Of a stretch of DNA of 64,000 nucleotides, positions 16,339 through 30,200 are shown piece by piece (within the stretch, counting starts at the first letter, position 1; each line of letters starts with the position of its first letter). Position numbers and translations under genes: made by a program. The stretch is from the NCBI RefSeq assembly GCF_037975245.1, contig NC_092581.1, forward strand, positions 17,973,303 through 18,037,302, in the 5' to 3' direction. This DNA comes from Apostichopus japonicus. Lineage: Eukaryota; Echinodermata; Holothuroidea; Aspidochirotida; Stichopodidae. The notes beneath the pieces are model-generated. The model saw nothing but the letters and a program-made list of their open reading frames with translations. It was not told the origin of the DNA and did not search any database.

Positions 16339-18145
16339 GGATTTCAAGTTCTCAGTCAGCCCTGTAGCGCAACCAAACGATGATGAAACTTGTTGTAATG
16401 TATTACTAGATCGAGCATGCACTACATGTGTAGAAAGCTTGGGTGATTAACTTCTCATGCCGAGGCGGGTACTATTTAAATAACACTACACAGCAAGTAT
16501 TATATATGAGGATGTACAATACCAAGTCCATCAAAGAATATTAAATTCGTTTATGTAGGTTTCAGCTACAATATTTCGCTTCGTGTAGTTTTCTTTCCGT
16601 TTCTGATATTCTTTCTTTCGACATCGCTGTATGTACAACGCGATTCCCGAATAGAAGTTTAAGACGATATTCACGTAGTTATTCAATTCTCAGTTCCGTT
16701 ACTTAAATTTATATAAAAGTTATGCAGTAGTGCCCAGCCATGTATCACACGAATCCAATTCTCTCTCCGGTGTCTCCCTGTGCCATATCCGCAGCAGCAA
16801 AGGTTCTGCTTAATTCCGAACTAGAATGATCAGGCAACAATTGCAGTCCTAATATTCGTCACACACTAGTCCTTCGATCGGGTTTCGACGGAACCAAAAC
16901 TTGAATGACAAACATCTTTTCAAGTATAGCAAAAGCCCTTTACGCAGTGGTCATGAAAAGAGAAAGTTCCAATATGTTCCCAATGTAAGTTATTTATCTG
17001 CATATCACTTAAAAAGCATCAGCGTTCCATGCTTTCTCAGAAATTAAAAATTTGCGATAATAAAAATCGAGAATTTGAAAGAATTAAGTGAATACTCAGT
17101 GGCATATAAAACTAACATTTTGGATATCTTTGTTCAATCCTTCGGGTCACCAGCTTGCCCTACCCTGCAAGTGATCATATTGTGCTTTATTAACTGCCGT
17201 GAATCTTTGCCTGGTGTTAGAGATCAGAGGTGTGTTGCATCTTGGCATCTTTGATTGAATTCTCCCTGTCAGTACAGATGAACTTACTAGAAATTCACTG
17301 TCTGAGCAACCAAACTTGTACTGGATGCAATCATAAACAATGGTGTGCCCAGGTAGGGGGAGGGGCTCACGTTGGGGTGAGGGGGTCACATTGGGGCATG
17401 TTCCCCACCTCTATCGTCAGTCGGGGAAACGTACGTTCAGTCGGTGGATATTTTTACTTTCAGTCGGGTAAGAATTAGACAAATTTTAACACCCCCTCTC
17501 CTTTACAACCTCACCCCCAAAAAATGTCGCACGGCATGCACTATGCATTTGAGGTTTTATTTATTTTTCTTCTGGGGTGACCTCCGTCCTTTATAAAATC
17601 ATTCATTTGCCTTTGCATGGTCTTTCCATTGAGGTTCATGTCCCTATAACTAAATCAGTGGTGGTATTTACGAATTTTCCACATACATTTGCAATTCTGT
17701 GCACATCACTGGATGAAAGTTAAAACTTCTCCTCCGATATGGTTGTGAGTGGAAGTGAGGGGGACAGAAATACTGATGTGCCAGAGCACAGCTTAGAATG
17801 CTCACACTTTACGTCAAGAAAATCTGACTACGTCTGACAAATTGCGTATTCTTGCATACTGCCACTATATAATATTCAGCTGAAACGTGTAACATTTATT
17901 CGTTACAAACTGTGGCAGCCTTCTATGATACAGATCTGTATTGAGGCGTGTCTTGTTATTATGAGGCCATTGATGACTTTAATCCAATCATTGTGTGTAC
18001 AATAGATGACGTATACGTCCTTGCTCAGGAATGTACAACCAGCTGTGGATTTACGTTGACACCGATATTACATGCACCCCCGTGTCCTTCCATGTAGCTT
18101 CCTATAGACCAGTTGAACCTACCATGATACGGTTGCACTCAAAAT
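16339..18145. promoter_or_regulatory. Divergent intergenic region between YRDC and ROS1
   Basis: About 1.8 kb separates the head-to-head start codons and should hold both promoters and 5' UTRs. I see no clear core promoter motif. The stretch around 17395-17475 repeats a CAGTCGGG/CAGTCGGT word three times within 60 bases (near 17418, 17437 and 17460), which could be a small cluster of factor sites or a repeat remnant. Confidence 0.4.
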
Positions 18146-18231
18146 ATGGCCACAAAATTAAATCAACATGCAGTTATCTTGGGATTAATACTTTTGGTCT
18201 TAGTACAAGCTACCAACGGAGATGTCAATGA
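18031..18231 (+). other. Upstream open reading frame overlapping the ROS1 start
   Basis: ATGs at 18031 and 18124 share a frame that runs through the proposed ROS1 start codon (18146) and stops at 18229-18231. If either ATG is in the mature 5' leader, this overlapping frame would reduce initiation at the ROS1 ATG. The product itself resembles nothing. Confidence 0.35.
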
Positions 18232-18262
18232 TCAGTGTAAAACAAAATGTAGCGACAGCCCA
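18146..18262 (+). CDS. ROS1: ROS1 exon 1 (signal peptide)
   Basis: It starts MATKLNQHAV, followed by a hydrophobic core (ILGLILLVLV) and likely cleavage after ATNG, then CKTKC. The donor is CCA|GTAAGT at 18263, phase 0. It joins exon 2 in frame over a 16.6-kb intron, so linkage is inferred from phase and the Cys pattern. Confidence 0.75.
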
Positions 18263-21200
18263 GTAAGTACTAAGTCTTTGAAACTTTTGCAGCTATAGTT
18301 ACTCAGCTAGAATCAATCGCCTAAGGCTTTAACTTAAGTTATATGCCTAACGTTAGGCCTAGATCCTACTGTAACTTGTAAGTTCGACCTAACAATACAT
18401 TAAGCAGTCATTTATAACACTCAATAGGTTTAGCTCACTGGTATAGTGGGTAAAGTAAGATTAATATTCGGCATAACTTTTTTTTCTAATAGGGTTGTGA
18501 ATGAGTGGAACGGTTTGCCTGAGAAAGTTGTACTTGCAAGTAGTGTCAATGGGTTTAAGAATGCTTTGGACAAGCACTTTAAGTATTGTATTTGGGTCTG
18601 AGTGTTTGTGTCTTCAGTTTTTTTCTCTCTCTCCTATAGGGTCCTTGATGGGGACTTGAGTGTCCCTCCTCATCCCTTTTTTCTACTAAACTAAACTAAT
18701 CTAAACCTATCAAACTTGGGTACATACGTTAGACGGTGTCACTTTAGTCATTTCTATTCAAGGTAGGCCGGACATCTTACTAGAGGCTAGTACTATAGTA
18801 CTTAGGCTAGTAGTACTTTAGTAACTAGTAATAGTAGGCTAGTGATACAGGCATAATCAACTAGTAATTTTACCTTTACTAAGCCTATTTATGTTAGGGA
18901 TATTTGTATGATAGCTCTTGTACAAAATATGTTAGTAGGGATTAGTCTTATGACCAAAGATGGTGTATGCTAGGCTGTTAGAAAACACTAAAATTCCTTT
19001 TGAGACCATTTCTCATAATTATAAAATATATATCAAAATCTTAAACCATTGAGACAGCTGAATCCAATTTTATATTTAAGAAGACTGTCATGGCAAAGAC
19101 ATATCAACAGAAGTTAGGCTTCAACTTTGTATTGAACAGTAGCCTACATCTAGGCTAAATGTACATAGATGGTGAATAATGTATGTAGTATGCTATTAAA
19201 CTGCAGCAGTTGAAGTTGTTGATGCTATGCTTATAGTCAAATTTGCCAGTTCAATGCTTTAGTTGTGGTGTGTAATGCTGTACACTGGTATGGTAGTAAT
19301 TGAAAATGGTTAGTGGATATTATTTATCTAACTGCAATCAAGCAATAGTCTCCTTTAATTAGTTTTTGAAGTTTACATCAGAACTTACACAGTAATTTAC
19401 TAATTTTACCATGAAAATTACCTTTAACTATCAAACATTGGACAATCACTACACTATAAGTCCCTTCATTTATCTCAAGACTGGAATGAGGTTATTGTTG
19501 TTTTTATTCCAGTCGATAGGATGAGTGAGGGTAGGTGGGGGGGGGGAGGGAGGTGGGGTGTTAGCAATTTTTTATATTCCTAATGCAAATTTAAGATCAG
19601 GTATTACTTGGGGGTCTTTCTCCTATTAGTTCACAACCCAGATACAAAGAGTGACTAGTTTTAAAACTTTTTCATATTGTGCGATAATTTTGGAACCTTC
19701 AGAAATTGCCATGTATAATTTGGTAGCTTTCCGTGTAGTAACAGATCTATGTGGGTATGTATCTACCATTTATAAACCAATTTAACCCAATTTCAGAGAG
19801 TGTTTTGACCCAGTTTTCTTATGGTTTCTTTAAAGATGGAACTCTGTCATGATTGTGGAAAATTGAATCTGTAATGTACACATACAGCTCACAGGTATAA
19901 GCCCTAAATTTTAGCATGTTAGAATTTGCTATGGGTATTCAAAAGTACCTTCCAGGGGTTTCTGTTTTCTCCTTTTTTACACCTAATTCAGAAGTGTTAA
20001 AATAGATAGTTTAATGTCTCAGAATGGCAGTCAAATGCTTGTTGAAAAGGTTGACCATTTGTGACCATTATATGGATTTCTGGCATATTTATTAATTGCA
20101 ATTTATCTATTTAACCTTTTTATAGAAGAACAAGTGTGTTATAAGGTCTACAGTACAGACTGTCAGAAGCGGTGTTATTTTCACTATCCCTATTACTGTT
20201 TCTAGTGAAATTTCAATATTACATTGGGGTGGTGTGATGCATACTATTTCCATTGTTATAAACATTTCCAATGTTTTGCACAGTGCATACGAACATGTGT
20301 ATCTAGGCCTGCTTGAAAATTAAGGAAAAAGGTTGTCAATGGTTTGTTCAACCCTAAATGATAGATCACAATGCACATGATGTACTGTGGCTGTTCAGAA
20401 TTATTTGTCCATACTACCTGGTCAAATCTTTGACCCTGCAGTTTTCAGTCAGAAACAAAACCAGGTCTTAGATATCCATCTAGGTACCCACAGAATGTAG
20501 CACTTTGTTTAAACGCTTGAAATGTCACAAAACAAATTCATGTGTAAAAGTAAGTTGGCCTGATGTTTCGATCCTAGCAGGATCTTCTTCAAAGGCTGAA
20601 TGACAAGTAACAGTAACAGAAGGAACAAAAACACGCACAGAATACAGACAGGTTAATGAGCATGGCGAACACAAAGAGATAGATGTAAGGGGATTAGTAG
20701 ACAAGGGATGGAGAGAAGAAAGAAAGAAACCAACAGGGGAAGAGGAGAGGTAGGAGATAAACAGTGGAGTATAGTATAGTGGATAAGCAGTTTGCTAACA
20801 GTTTTATTTAATTTTGAAAACAAATTCATGTCAGATTTGCAAGAAAATTGAAGTCTGTAATTTTAAGTAAGATTTGAGAAATTGAGACCTTGAAATACAA
20901 GGTATTTAGTGACTTTCACATTGTGATTACATTTTTCTCTTTAATTGTACTGATCAAGTCAACCATACAGACAAAGTTCGACTTACAGTACATCATCCGC
21001 TTACCTGTCCTCCCGTCTGTCTCCTGATGCACTTTTCTGTACCTAACCTACTAACTGGGTAATGTTTTAGCACTGTGCCCCCTGGGCTCTGCCCACTCTC
21101 TCTCTCTTCCACCCTGAAGCAACCTACAAATGTGTCCACAAACTATGCCATCCTTTATTCAGAGTCAAAAGGAGCCATCCTTCTGTTGTTGATTCAAAAT

Positions 21201-24200
21201 ATCTGAAATACTTAAAATAAAAAAATTGTAAAATAGTCCAGTTTTCTAAGGTTGAACTGAAATATTTTCTATGGCAGGTATGAGGTGTTAACATTTAATT
21301 CCCTTACCATTAATTAGTCACAGAAAGAGTTGTTACTCATAGAAAATCAATATTGATGTTGTATTTTGAATTTATTTTAGATATTTTGCAGGAGTTCCAG
21401 TATTCAGTCAGTTATTATTATACATCATGCAAACAAACAGTAACATAAAAATTCATTTCCTATGATGCTGTAAGGATGGTACAGCTGTTAGTTTTGCATT
21501 TTGTTTGCTATAAAGTGTTTAAGAATAGGGATAATCCATAGCAACTACTTACCATTATGACTTATGACATTATTTGCTCTAACCTGTTACACTTTTCAAT
21601 ATGATGTAGTGCATTTATACAGTTAAAAAAAAAAGGTGATGTATTGTTTGTATGCCCACGTAAATATATCAACAGAATAATTCCTTTGCATACAGAGATC
21701 AATGTCAAGCCCTCTTTTTCCTCCATGGTTGAGGGGGTTCTTAGATGTTGCCACGGTAACCAGTTAGCTAAATAATAAGCCATATAATATCAGTTGAATT
21801 TTTTAAAATTTATTGTCTATTGTGAGGGTAGTGTTACTAGTGTAGGTGTTATGTGTTTTCCTTTATGCGTTTAGTTCCTACAGTAGGTTCAGTCCTGTTG
21901 CTGTTGTACAATTGATTATAAAGTGTTGTGCCACTTACTATACAGTATCAACCTGTTTTTTTTTGTGGACAAGTTTACACAGTTTAATTAACTGTACAGC
22001 ATACAAATTGTTCAGATAAAAGTCCCATTTTGCAGGTCTCAAGTATTCACAGTGAACGATGATTTACCTTATAAATACAATCGACATTCATTCCTATCCC
22101 GGATTTGTGTGGGTGTGATAATCTTTATTCTACAAGTATTAATGAGAAAAGGGAGAAAATATGTCAGTTTTGATTTGAGCTAGCCACAAAAAGTGTCTTA
22201 CAGATCTAATTTACTCTTGAAACAAGCAAGAGAAAAAGAAAGAAAGAAAAGGAGACATAGGAATGAATGTAGAAAGAAGGAAGAACATTTTTAAGAATAG
22301 AAAGAATTATGAGGTCATGTGTTTATATTTTCTGAAGTCAATTTGACACATCATGACATCGTTGTTGCTGTTGAAAAATGTCTCAAACCTGATCTGTATA
22401 ACCTTACATTTCACAACCTGTTCTCTCAATATAGCATTTAGATATTTTTTTTAAACAGCTACTGGAAATATGATAGCTCAGTCACTTCTCACTCTATATA
22501 CTATTGTAGTTTTCACAATTTTGCTGCTAAGCTGACAAAACATGATCTAAGACTGATGGTGTGTGTGTGAACAGAGTAGATTTAATGGATTTTTATTTTC
22601 AACATAAAACAGACACAGCTGCTCTTTGGTTCCACTTGACCTTTGAGTTAGAAACAGTGTACAGTAACAGCCACCTAATAATGCAAATAGCCATACACAC
22701 TGCTACATTAAAATTTATAACTATGCCACAGGGGAGGCATCTTGGTTTACCAGATATTTGTGGAATGTACTGTATGTTAAGCTTATGGCTGAATTTTGCT
22801 CTGAAAAATGTACCATAGCTCAGAAATTTCATTGAAGTTTAGTACTGTCTGCAGCTACTGTACTTGGCTGTATTTATTGCCACAATTATGATTGTTAGTT
22901 GTCAAGGTTTTTTTTTTTTTAGCCTTCCAAAGTTTTAATGTCAGTAGATGAACCTCGAACTTTAAGGTGAAAGTTTGGATGTCTCTGAATATTTTAAGGT
23001 TACTCACTCTACACTTGAATTACATCCCTTGGTCCAAAGGGGGTTGGACAAAGGTTAAGGTGATTGTCATCATGTAATGTGTGTGAGGTAGCTATTAAAT
23101 CTTTAGGTCAAAGGTCAAGATAGATGCCTGCAGGATGTAACACAGCACTTCTTGTTGCTAGGTTACAGGAACTTGAGTCACAAATTCACTTAACTATCAC
23201 TATATAGCCAGACCTTATAGTATAATAACTACAATATCAGTGTGCAGAAATGTAATATGTAGAAATTTGGAGACACTCTTGTTGTCAGTGAAGAGATGAA
23301 GCTGGTACAGTTGGTTCAGTTTTGTAAAATAGTCTTTGTAAAAACTATTTGTTCAGCAATTTTGCTACCTTACATAAATTTAACATAATTTTGCTTTGCG
23401 ATACAAGATACATGTACTTCCTGTCCATAGATGTTTCATTTATAATGTAAACATGATTAATTATGATTTCATTAATACTTTATGATTTCACTGGATTGCT
23501 GAGCTTCAGGCATGTTTACTGTCCTCTCCCTAAGACCTTCCAGTGACAATTCTGTTCTTTTTTTTCTGGGCATGAGTCACATGTGAGTGCTGTTTTTGTT
23601 TGTTGTCACGAGTGACCTTAAGTTTGATAGGTCATCTTAATGGGATACTGTAATCTAGTATGGTTCATGCTATGTCCAAATATTTCTCTCCTGCATCATG
23701 TGGAGTCCTGCGGTGCTCGCTACGTACATTACACCGCATACTGTTTCAAGCTACAGTTTTCAAGCTACAGTATTTCCTGTCGTTGTTATATCAATGCTGC
23801 TTCAACTTAGCATACATACATATTTATTATTTGTTGTTATTCCAGTTGGTCAATTCAGATTAAAAAAATGCAATTTGATACTTCAGTACTTGAGCTGTTA
23901 ATCTCAGCAGCAGAGTAAGATGTCAGTGAGATATGAAATGAACTTACGACAGTTTTCTGTCATATAAATTGATTCAAGGGCTTGATAAATGACTTCTAAA
24001 AATTACTGAGGATTGAAAGAAAGAGAGACGGGCTTGACTCGTCCTTGATCCATTGTTATGTCCCCATCATTTCTAATCATTTTGTAAAAGGTAGTCAACA
24101 ACTCCAGAATTATTTATAACTCATAAAATAAAAAAAATGCAAGACACATCTCTACAGCAAATCATACAATGCATGTAAATATGATTTAAATGCTGAGTAA

Positions 24201-27200
24201 CAGATATGTATCCCAACCCTTCCACCTCCTCAAAATTTGTGTAAAACTAAGACAGAAATTGGAACATCACTGATCAAACCTGGAGGTTGTATTCCTTAGC
24301 TACTTTTGCCCAAACTTCAAATGAAATAAGGGTACTGTACCATTTACGACAGACGTAGTACATGGTGTAATGGCGATAAAGTTTGCTTGTTATCCACAGA
24401 GAAGTGGATTTCCGTTCACTGGAATTATATTCTGTTCATATCAAGTGTCATCTAGACTCTAGAATATCTTGTTGGTGAGATTTGGTAGTATTTTCAGCAT
24501 GTCCTTCTTCCCATTCCTCAAGCCAGGCAGCTTGGTAACAGTTCCATGCTCAAGCTAGGAATGATGGGAAATCTGAGAGAAGGTTCACCATTTTATGTTT
24601 CCAGGAGGAGCATCCCACCATTGTCTGTTCCCCTGGAGTATCCAGAAGACCATAAATTACCTAAAATTTGTGGCAAAGTTTATGGAAAGCAGGTTGTGAT
24701 CAAATACCAGGACAACTGTTTTACCTAGGTGGAGGATGTTTCACAGCCTGGCCTTTATTTGCTTACTCTGACCTTGAAGTCAATGTAAATTCTGTGAATG
24801 TGTTTATCCTGGAATTCAGAGGGGGGGGGGGGGGGGGTGAGGCTAGGCATGGAAGTGTTCAATACCTATACTCCAGTGGTATCAGATTCACAACATTCAA
24901 TTGAAGTGCACAGGAGCAGGAAGGTTTGACCTGCAAGTGAGCAAAGAATGTTCTGCTTGAAGGCAGGTTGCAGTTTTTAACTGTTCAGGACTCCTTTCAC
25001 TGCCCTGTGATTTGGATTTTACCATCATCAGATACTATCAAAAGTTAATCATTGACCAATGCCAACCAAATTCTGCTCCTAATTTGTCTCTGCTGCTGTC
25101 ATGACTTTGAAAGACTTCAACAATAATAACACCCTGCTGTCTTCCAAGGATGCCTGAGGTCAACTCAAGTACAGAATGCTCCCCAGCTCCTCTGGTCCTT
25201 CAAGGAGAGGCACAAACCCAAACACCAGTTATTGGCCGAGGTGATAGAGATCAAATGTCATGAACAACGTCTGCAAACAGCTAAGAAAAATTTCTCCCAT
25301 TTTGGGAGATATCACAAATATATTCTGAAATAAATAAAAAGGCTGAAGACTTGATCAAGTCTAAATAATGACATCATCAAGCCACAATTTTCTTTGTGAA
25401 CTTCTTAATTTGTCACGATATTTAATGGAGATGGTTGTGGGAGATGGAGATGGCAAAATGCTGAGACTGAAATATTGAACCTTTTAAGATATAACCTTTA
25501 GGATCATTGCATTCTTTTCAGTGTCAACACTGAAAATATGAAAAGAAAAACAAAGATTAAAGTGGAAAGTTTCGGATCCTTCTGTCACTATGACATCACT
25601 GAATTACATATGGCAGCTCCCGAACATATAACCTTTAAATCAGGATATCTCTAAACCTGAGAAAGATTTGTAGCTGTTTGAAGGGAGTTGTTCTTCCCAA
25701 ACATGAAGCTGTTAGATAAGCCGAAGACGATGGTTGGGTTTGTGTGCCCTTTAATACATATTGTCTAGTAAACTTGACCAAATAGCATATAAATGTTTGG
25801 TCAATGGTGTCCTTACCACACTGAACACTTAGTCTTCATACATGTGTAGTTACTTCAATACATACCGTGTGCAACATATCTTTGTTAGATCGGCTTGACC
25901 ACTCCTGCAGACTCATGTCAAGTATGGTATTGACTCAAAACATTTTTAAATAAGAATTGATTAATCACTCAAGGTATGAAATGAGATATCACTGTCCTTT
26001 ATAGTCTTCTGTAATCAGACCTTTCATACATTTTTCAAAGTTTGTATCGATGATGGAGAATAATCTTTAATAAAAAGAATAACATTTTTGAAGGGGGGAA
26101 AAAATGAAAGTGTGTGAATATTGTACCTTCATGGATGACTCAGTCAAACTGCAAGCAGGAAACCCATGATCTCTGCTTCTTGTCGTCAAATACATAAATA
26201 GTAAGTATTTTCAGATCTGTCAATTAGTACAAAGTTTTGGGAAATGATCCTTACTTCTCAGCTTGACGATTCCCAGAAGTGTGCAATTTTTCATTGCTAG
26301 AGTGACACTATGTGAACAATTTCTTCCTTTACTGCACTGGTGTGTGTTCCAAGTCACGATATGTTGTCTGCTGGTTGTACAGTTTGGACACACTAGTGAA
26401 TAGGCAAAATGCCATATTATTTGGAAGTTAAAATTGTCCCCCTCCCCCCCAAAAAAATATGGCAGGGGAAGAGGAAATTTAACTCTCCTTTTATATGTTT
26501 GGAAATATTCTTTTGGGGTACACCACCCTCCCCCTCCCCCGGTGGGAAAACCTTTTGAAAATATTTAGCAATTTTATAGTGCTATACTGTACTTTGAGGG
26601 CAAGATATTTATGTAACTTAAAGCTATGCTGTATTGGCCCCAAATATGATAGATATTCACATATGGTCACCTTTGGTCAAAATTCTTAAACTGTTTTTAT
26701 TACAACCTTCGAGGAAATTTTACTCACTGGGACAGTCATTCATCTTGTGTGTTCCCTTATAAATGTCTGAGAACAATTTGAAGAGTAAATACCTCCAGGA
26801 AAGTACTTTTTGAAAACTTCTAGCAGTTAAAGCATGCTTTAATTTGGGGCCTATACTGACTACCTTTAAAGCAGAGAATTACTATTCAGAACAACAACTC
26901 CCTGCTTCAGATGTGTTGAGTTTTGCCAAAATGTAAGTTGTACAAGTTAGAAAGGTGGAAACTTGTGTTAAATCAGGGTACAAAGGACATTCACTTGTAC
27001 CAGTCACTGACTATTTATCATTGTCATATATATTTATCCATGGGTGGGTATACTGAATGAGTCATTCACCAGACTATTAGTGTTTCCCTATAACTAACCC
27101 TTCAATTGTTTGGGTTTCATTATTTGATAGCTATCAAGTTCATGTGTTTTGCATTCACTCTTCACATCCAAACAGTGAGATAAATGCTATCAGAATCATC

Positions 27201-30200
27201 AATCATCGTGTTATCTTGATCTGGGAAAGGGTATATCTTTTACTGGTATTTGGCCTCAAAGTTTTTTTATTTGGTTTTTAGAATGAGTGCTTTGATCTTT
27301 TAGGCATAAACTCTTTTTTTGTGTATTCATTTCTGCATGGGTGAACCAGATAAAAATAAACTGTAGGTACCATTGTGATGTATTCTTTGTATATTTCTTC
27401 AGCTTCTGGCACTTGTTACCATCAAGTTGGACCTATTTATTGCAAGCAGTGAAATATGAAGGTCAAAACCGATTGAAAAATTTGACAAAGATTTGTGCAT
27501 TTTATGAACTTTTGGGGGCAGTACTGTACACACTGTACACTGGCAGTACTGTACACACTTCACACATGTGTTTAGATCAGGTCGAAACTCCTCAAAAGGT
27601 AATAACTCATGTTGAAAACCGGTGGAATTTGAAATGGCACTCGCAACTCAACTTAAAACTTTATCTGAACAAGATACTACTCATAATAAAAGGCCCTCCC
27701 AATAATATGTATATTGTATATTATTAATATAGATGGTCATAAGGTTTAATTATAGGCCTGCCAAGAAATGGAGACCTGCCGTTGTCCCTTCTGTTTATAG
27801 CTCCATGCTTCAATCCACCCAGCCAACTTATGTGCCGGTCTATGCTGGGATGCTACTTGTATTCCCAAACATAGAACTCATCGACCTGTATTGACATTAA
27901 CAAGACTGGAGAAGTGACTCAGAACATAGGAGAGCTGTTAACGATTCAGAATTCTTCGTTAGAATTGAGATTAACTGCTTCAATGAGGACTTTGAACATC
28001 AGATTTGTGTACTGAGCACACATAATGCATGTATACTCCAAAAAAAACTCCACCCCTATCAATACAAAAAGTTAGTGTTGCTGGTAGTATGATTGTGCGG
28101 AATGTTAAGGGAGAATACCAAACCTTATAGCCATGGCAAGTTTATGAACACCTGAGCTAGAATTAAATTGAAGTGATAAAAATTGTTAGTTTTTGGTGTG
28201 GTTTTACATCTAAATCACAAGTGGTTGAGAACTTGAAGATATAGTGCTGTACAGGTACTACAGTCGTTCAAGGAATACCTGTTTCAAAATCTTTCCATGA
28301 AACTGAGAAAACTGAATATGAAAATTAAACTGAAAAAATATTTATTGACAAACAATCTTGCCGAGATTGATAAGGGAATCCACCACTAGGCTATGCATCA
28401 AATGCAGAAAGGAAACATAAAATTATTTTCCTATAAGTTTATTAAAATTATATATTATCTTTGAGTGCAGGGGATGGAAGAGATATGGAAAGGGGGGGGA
28501 GGGGAGGGAGAGGGGACTGGCAAACAGTAGGGTCACACGGTAAATTACCAAAGGTACATTAAATTTATTTAATAGGACAAAGCAAGGGCAGTGCCAAGTA
28601 TTGGACAAAGACAGACCTCGATATTGAAGAATTTACAACATGTGTTGTATCTGCTGCGAGATTGAAACTGTAACAATTGACAAAGTAGGACAAAGGAAGG
28701 TCTTGGTTTTGTTTTGTCACTTGACACGTACTATACTGTATGAATCATCTCTGGACAGATGGGAGGAGGGTTTCATCACTTTCTGAGTGAGATGGGTGAG
28801 ACGCTCTTTAGTTCGTTGTCCTGCTTGTACATGTTCATTCATGTTCAAACTATTATTTCACGAGGAGCCAAGGATAGGCATGTTGGATAAGTACATGACA
28901 ACATATATATAGCATGCAGTAACACATCTTGCCTGTTTGAACCACAGACTTAGTGCTGGCTTTGTATCTGAAAGTGTACTACAACCAAAACTAACATATT
29001 TTCACCATATTTTTGTGGCCACTAAATTCGGAATGCAAAAATGGGGGAAGTTCTAGCCAAGGTAGCTCTTACCAAGGATGATCTCAATTCTCACGGCAGA
29101 AAAGAAAAATAAGAATTCTGATATTTGTCATCAAGTTACAACTCAATAAGTGCCAATATTGAAAGCTTCATTGGTTACAGATTGTGAATATGACGATACA
29201 GCATGCAGTAACACTCCTTGGCTGTAATATTTTGAACCACAGTAATGCTGTTTTTACCCACATGTCCATTCGAGTTAGCCCCCCCCCCCACCCCCTGCAC
29301 TCTTCCAATGGTAGATAGACAAATGGTATGTACTGATTGTATGGAGCTCCTGTAACACTTAAGCACCAATAGTGGTGAAAGACTTATAATTATCATAAAT
29401 TGGGCAATAATGTGTGGTGCGACATCGACCCGTCTTGTAAGGGCAGACATATTAGACATATGAAGTCAGTTTCAGTTTCAGTTTATTTATTTCCAATATA
29501 AATATAAATATTTATAAAAAGGACATCCAAAATTCAAAAAGTACATTACTAAAATTGAAGATGAATTAGCAAAAAGTTCATTTAACATAAAATTAAAATA
29601 TGAATGTTAGTATAGAAAATTAAATATTTAAAAACATTTACTGAATATTAAAATAACAATCAAGGTTTAACTTTGCCATTTTGAATATATAGCAGCTTGG
29701 TATACAAATCAATTTTTGTTAGCACATATTCTGTATTTGGGAGTTATTGACTTGTTTCTTAAATTGTAGTTAGTCGTTTCAATAGAGATGTCAATTCATT
29801 GTGTAATGGATGAGAACTCATGTGATAGCTTGTGATGTGTATATTCAGAGAGTTGCTAGGGACAGGTAATTTTGTTCTTGCTAGGATGCTATCCAATCTT
29901 GGTGATGTTAGGATGTCCGTCCATGGGTAGAAGCACAATATACAGTAGGATATATAGGGAGATATTTTCATGTCAAGTAGATTGTCAATGGATTGTAAAT
30001 ATTAACCAAAACGTTTTTATTTTATTAATAATGTATCTCATAGTTACCGAACAGACAATGGTTGATGGCTTCCGTCAATCTTCAGAGCCACAATGCATGC
30101 ATGTCTATCAGCAGTATTTATATATGTGGCTTCAGTCATTGCTATTACTGTAGATCTGCTGTTTGTACTATGTAAAGTTGGTCTGTAATTGAAAATATTT

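Noticed and set aside
18427-18453. tRNA-like A-box word (TAGCTCACTGGTATAGTGG)
   Set aside because: No B-box at the proper distance and no cloverleaf can be drawn. At most it is a SINE-head remnant next to the LINE fragment.
21595-21640. Possible poly-A tail of a processed pseudogene (run of A at about 21626)
   Set aside because: No upstream coding similarity and no flanking direct repeat could be found.
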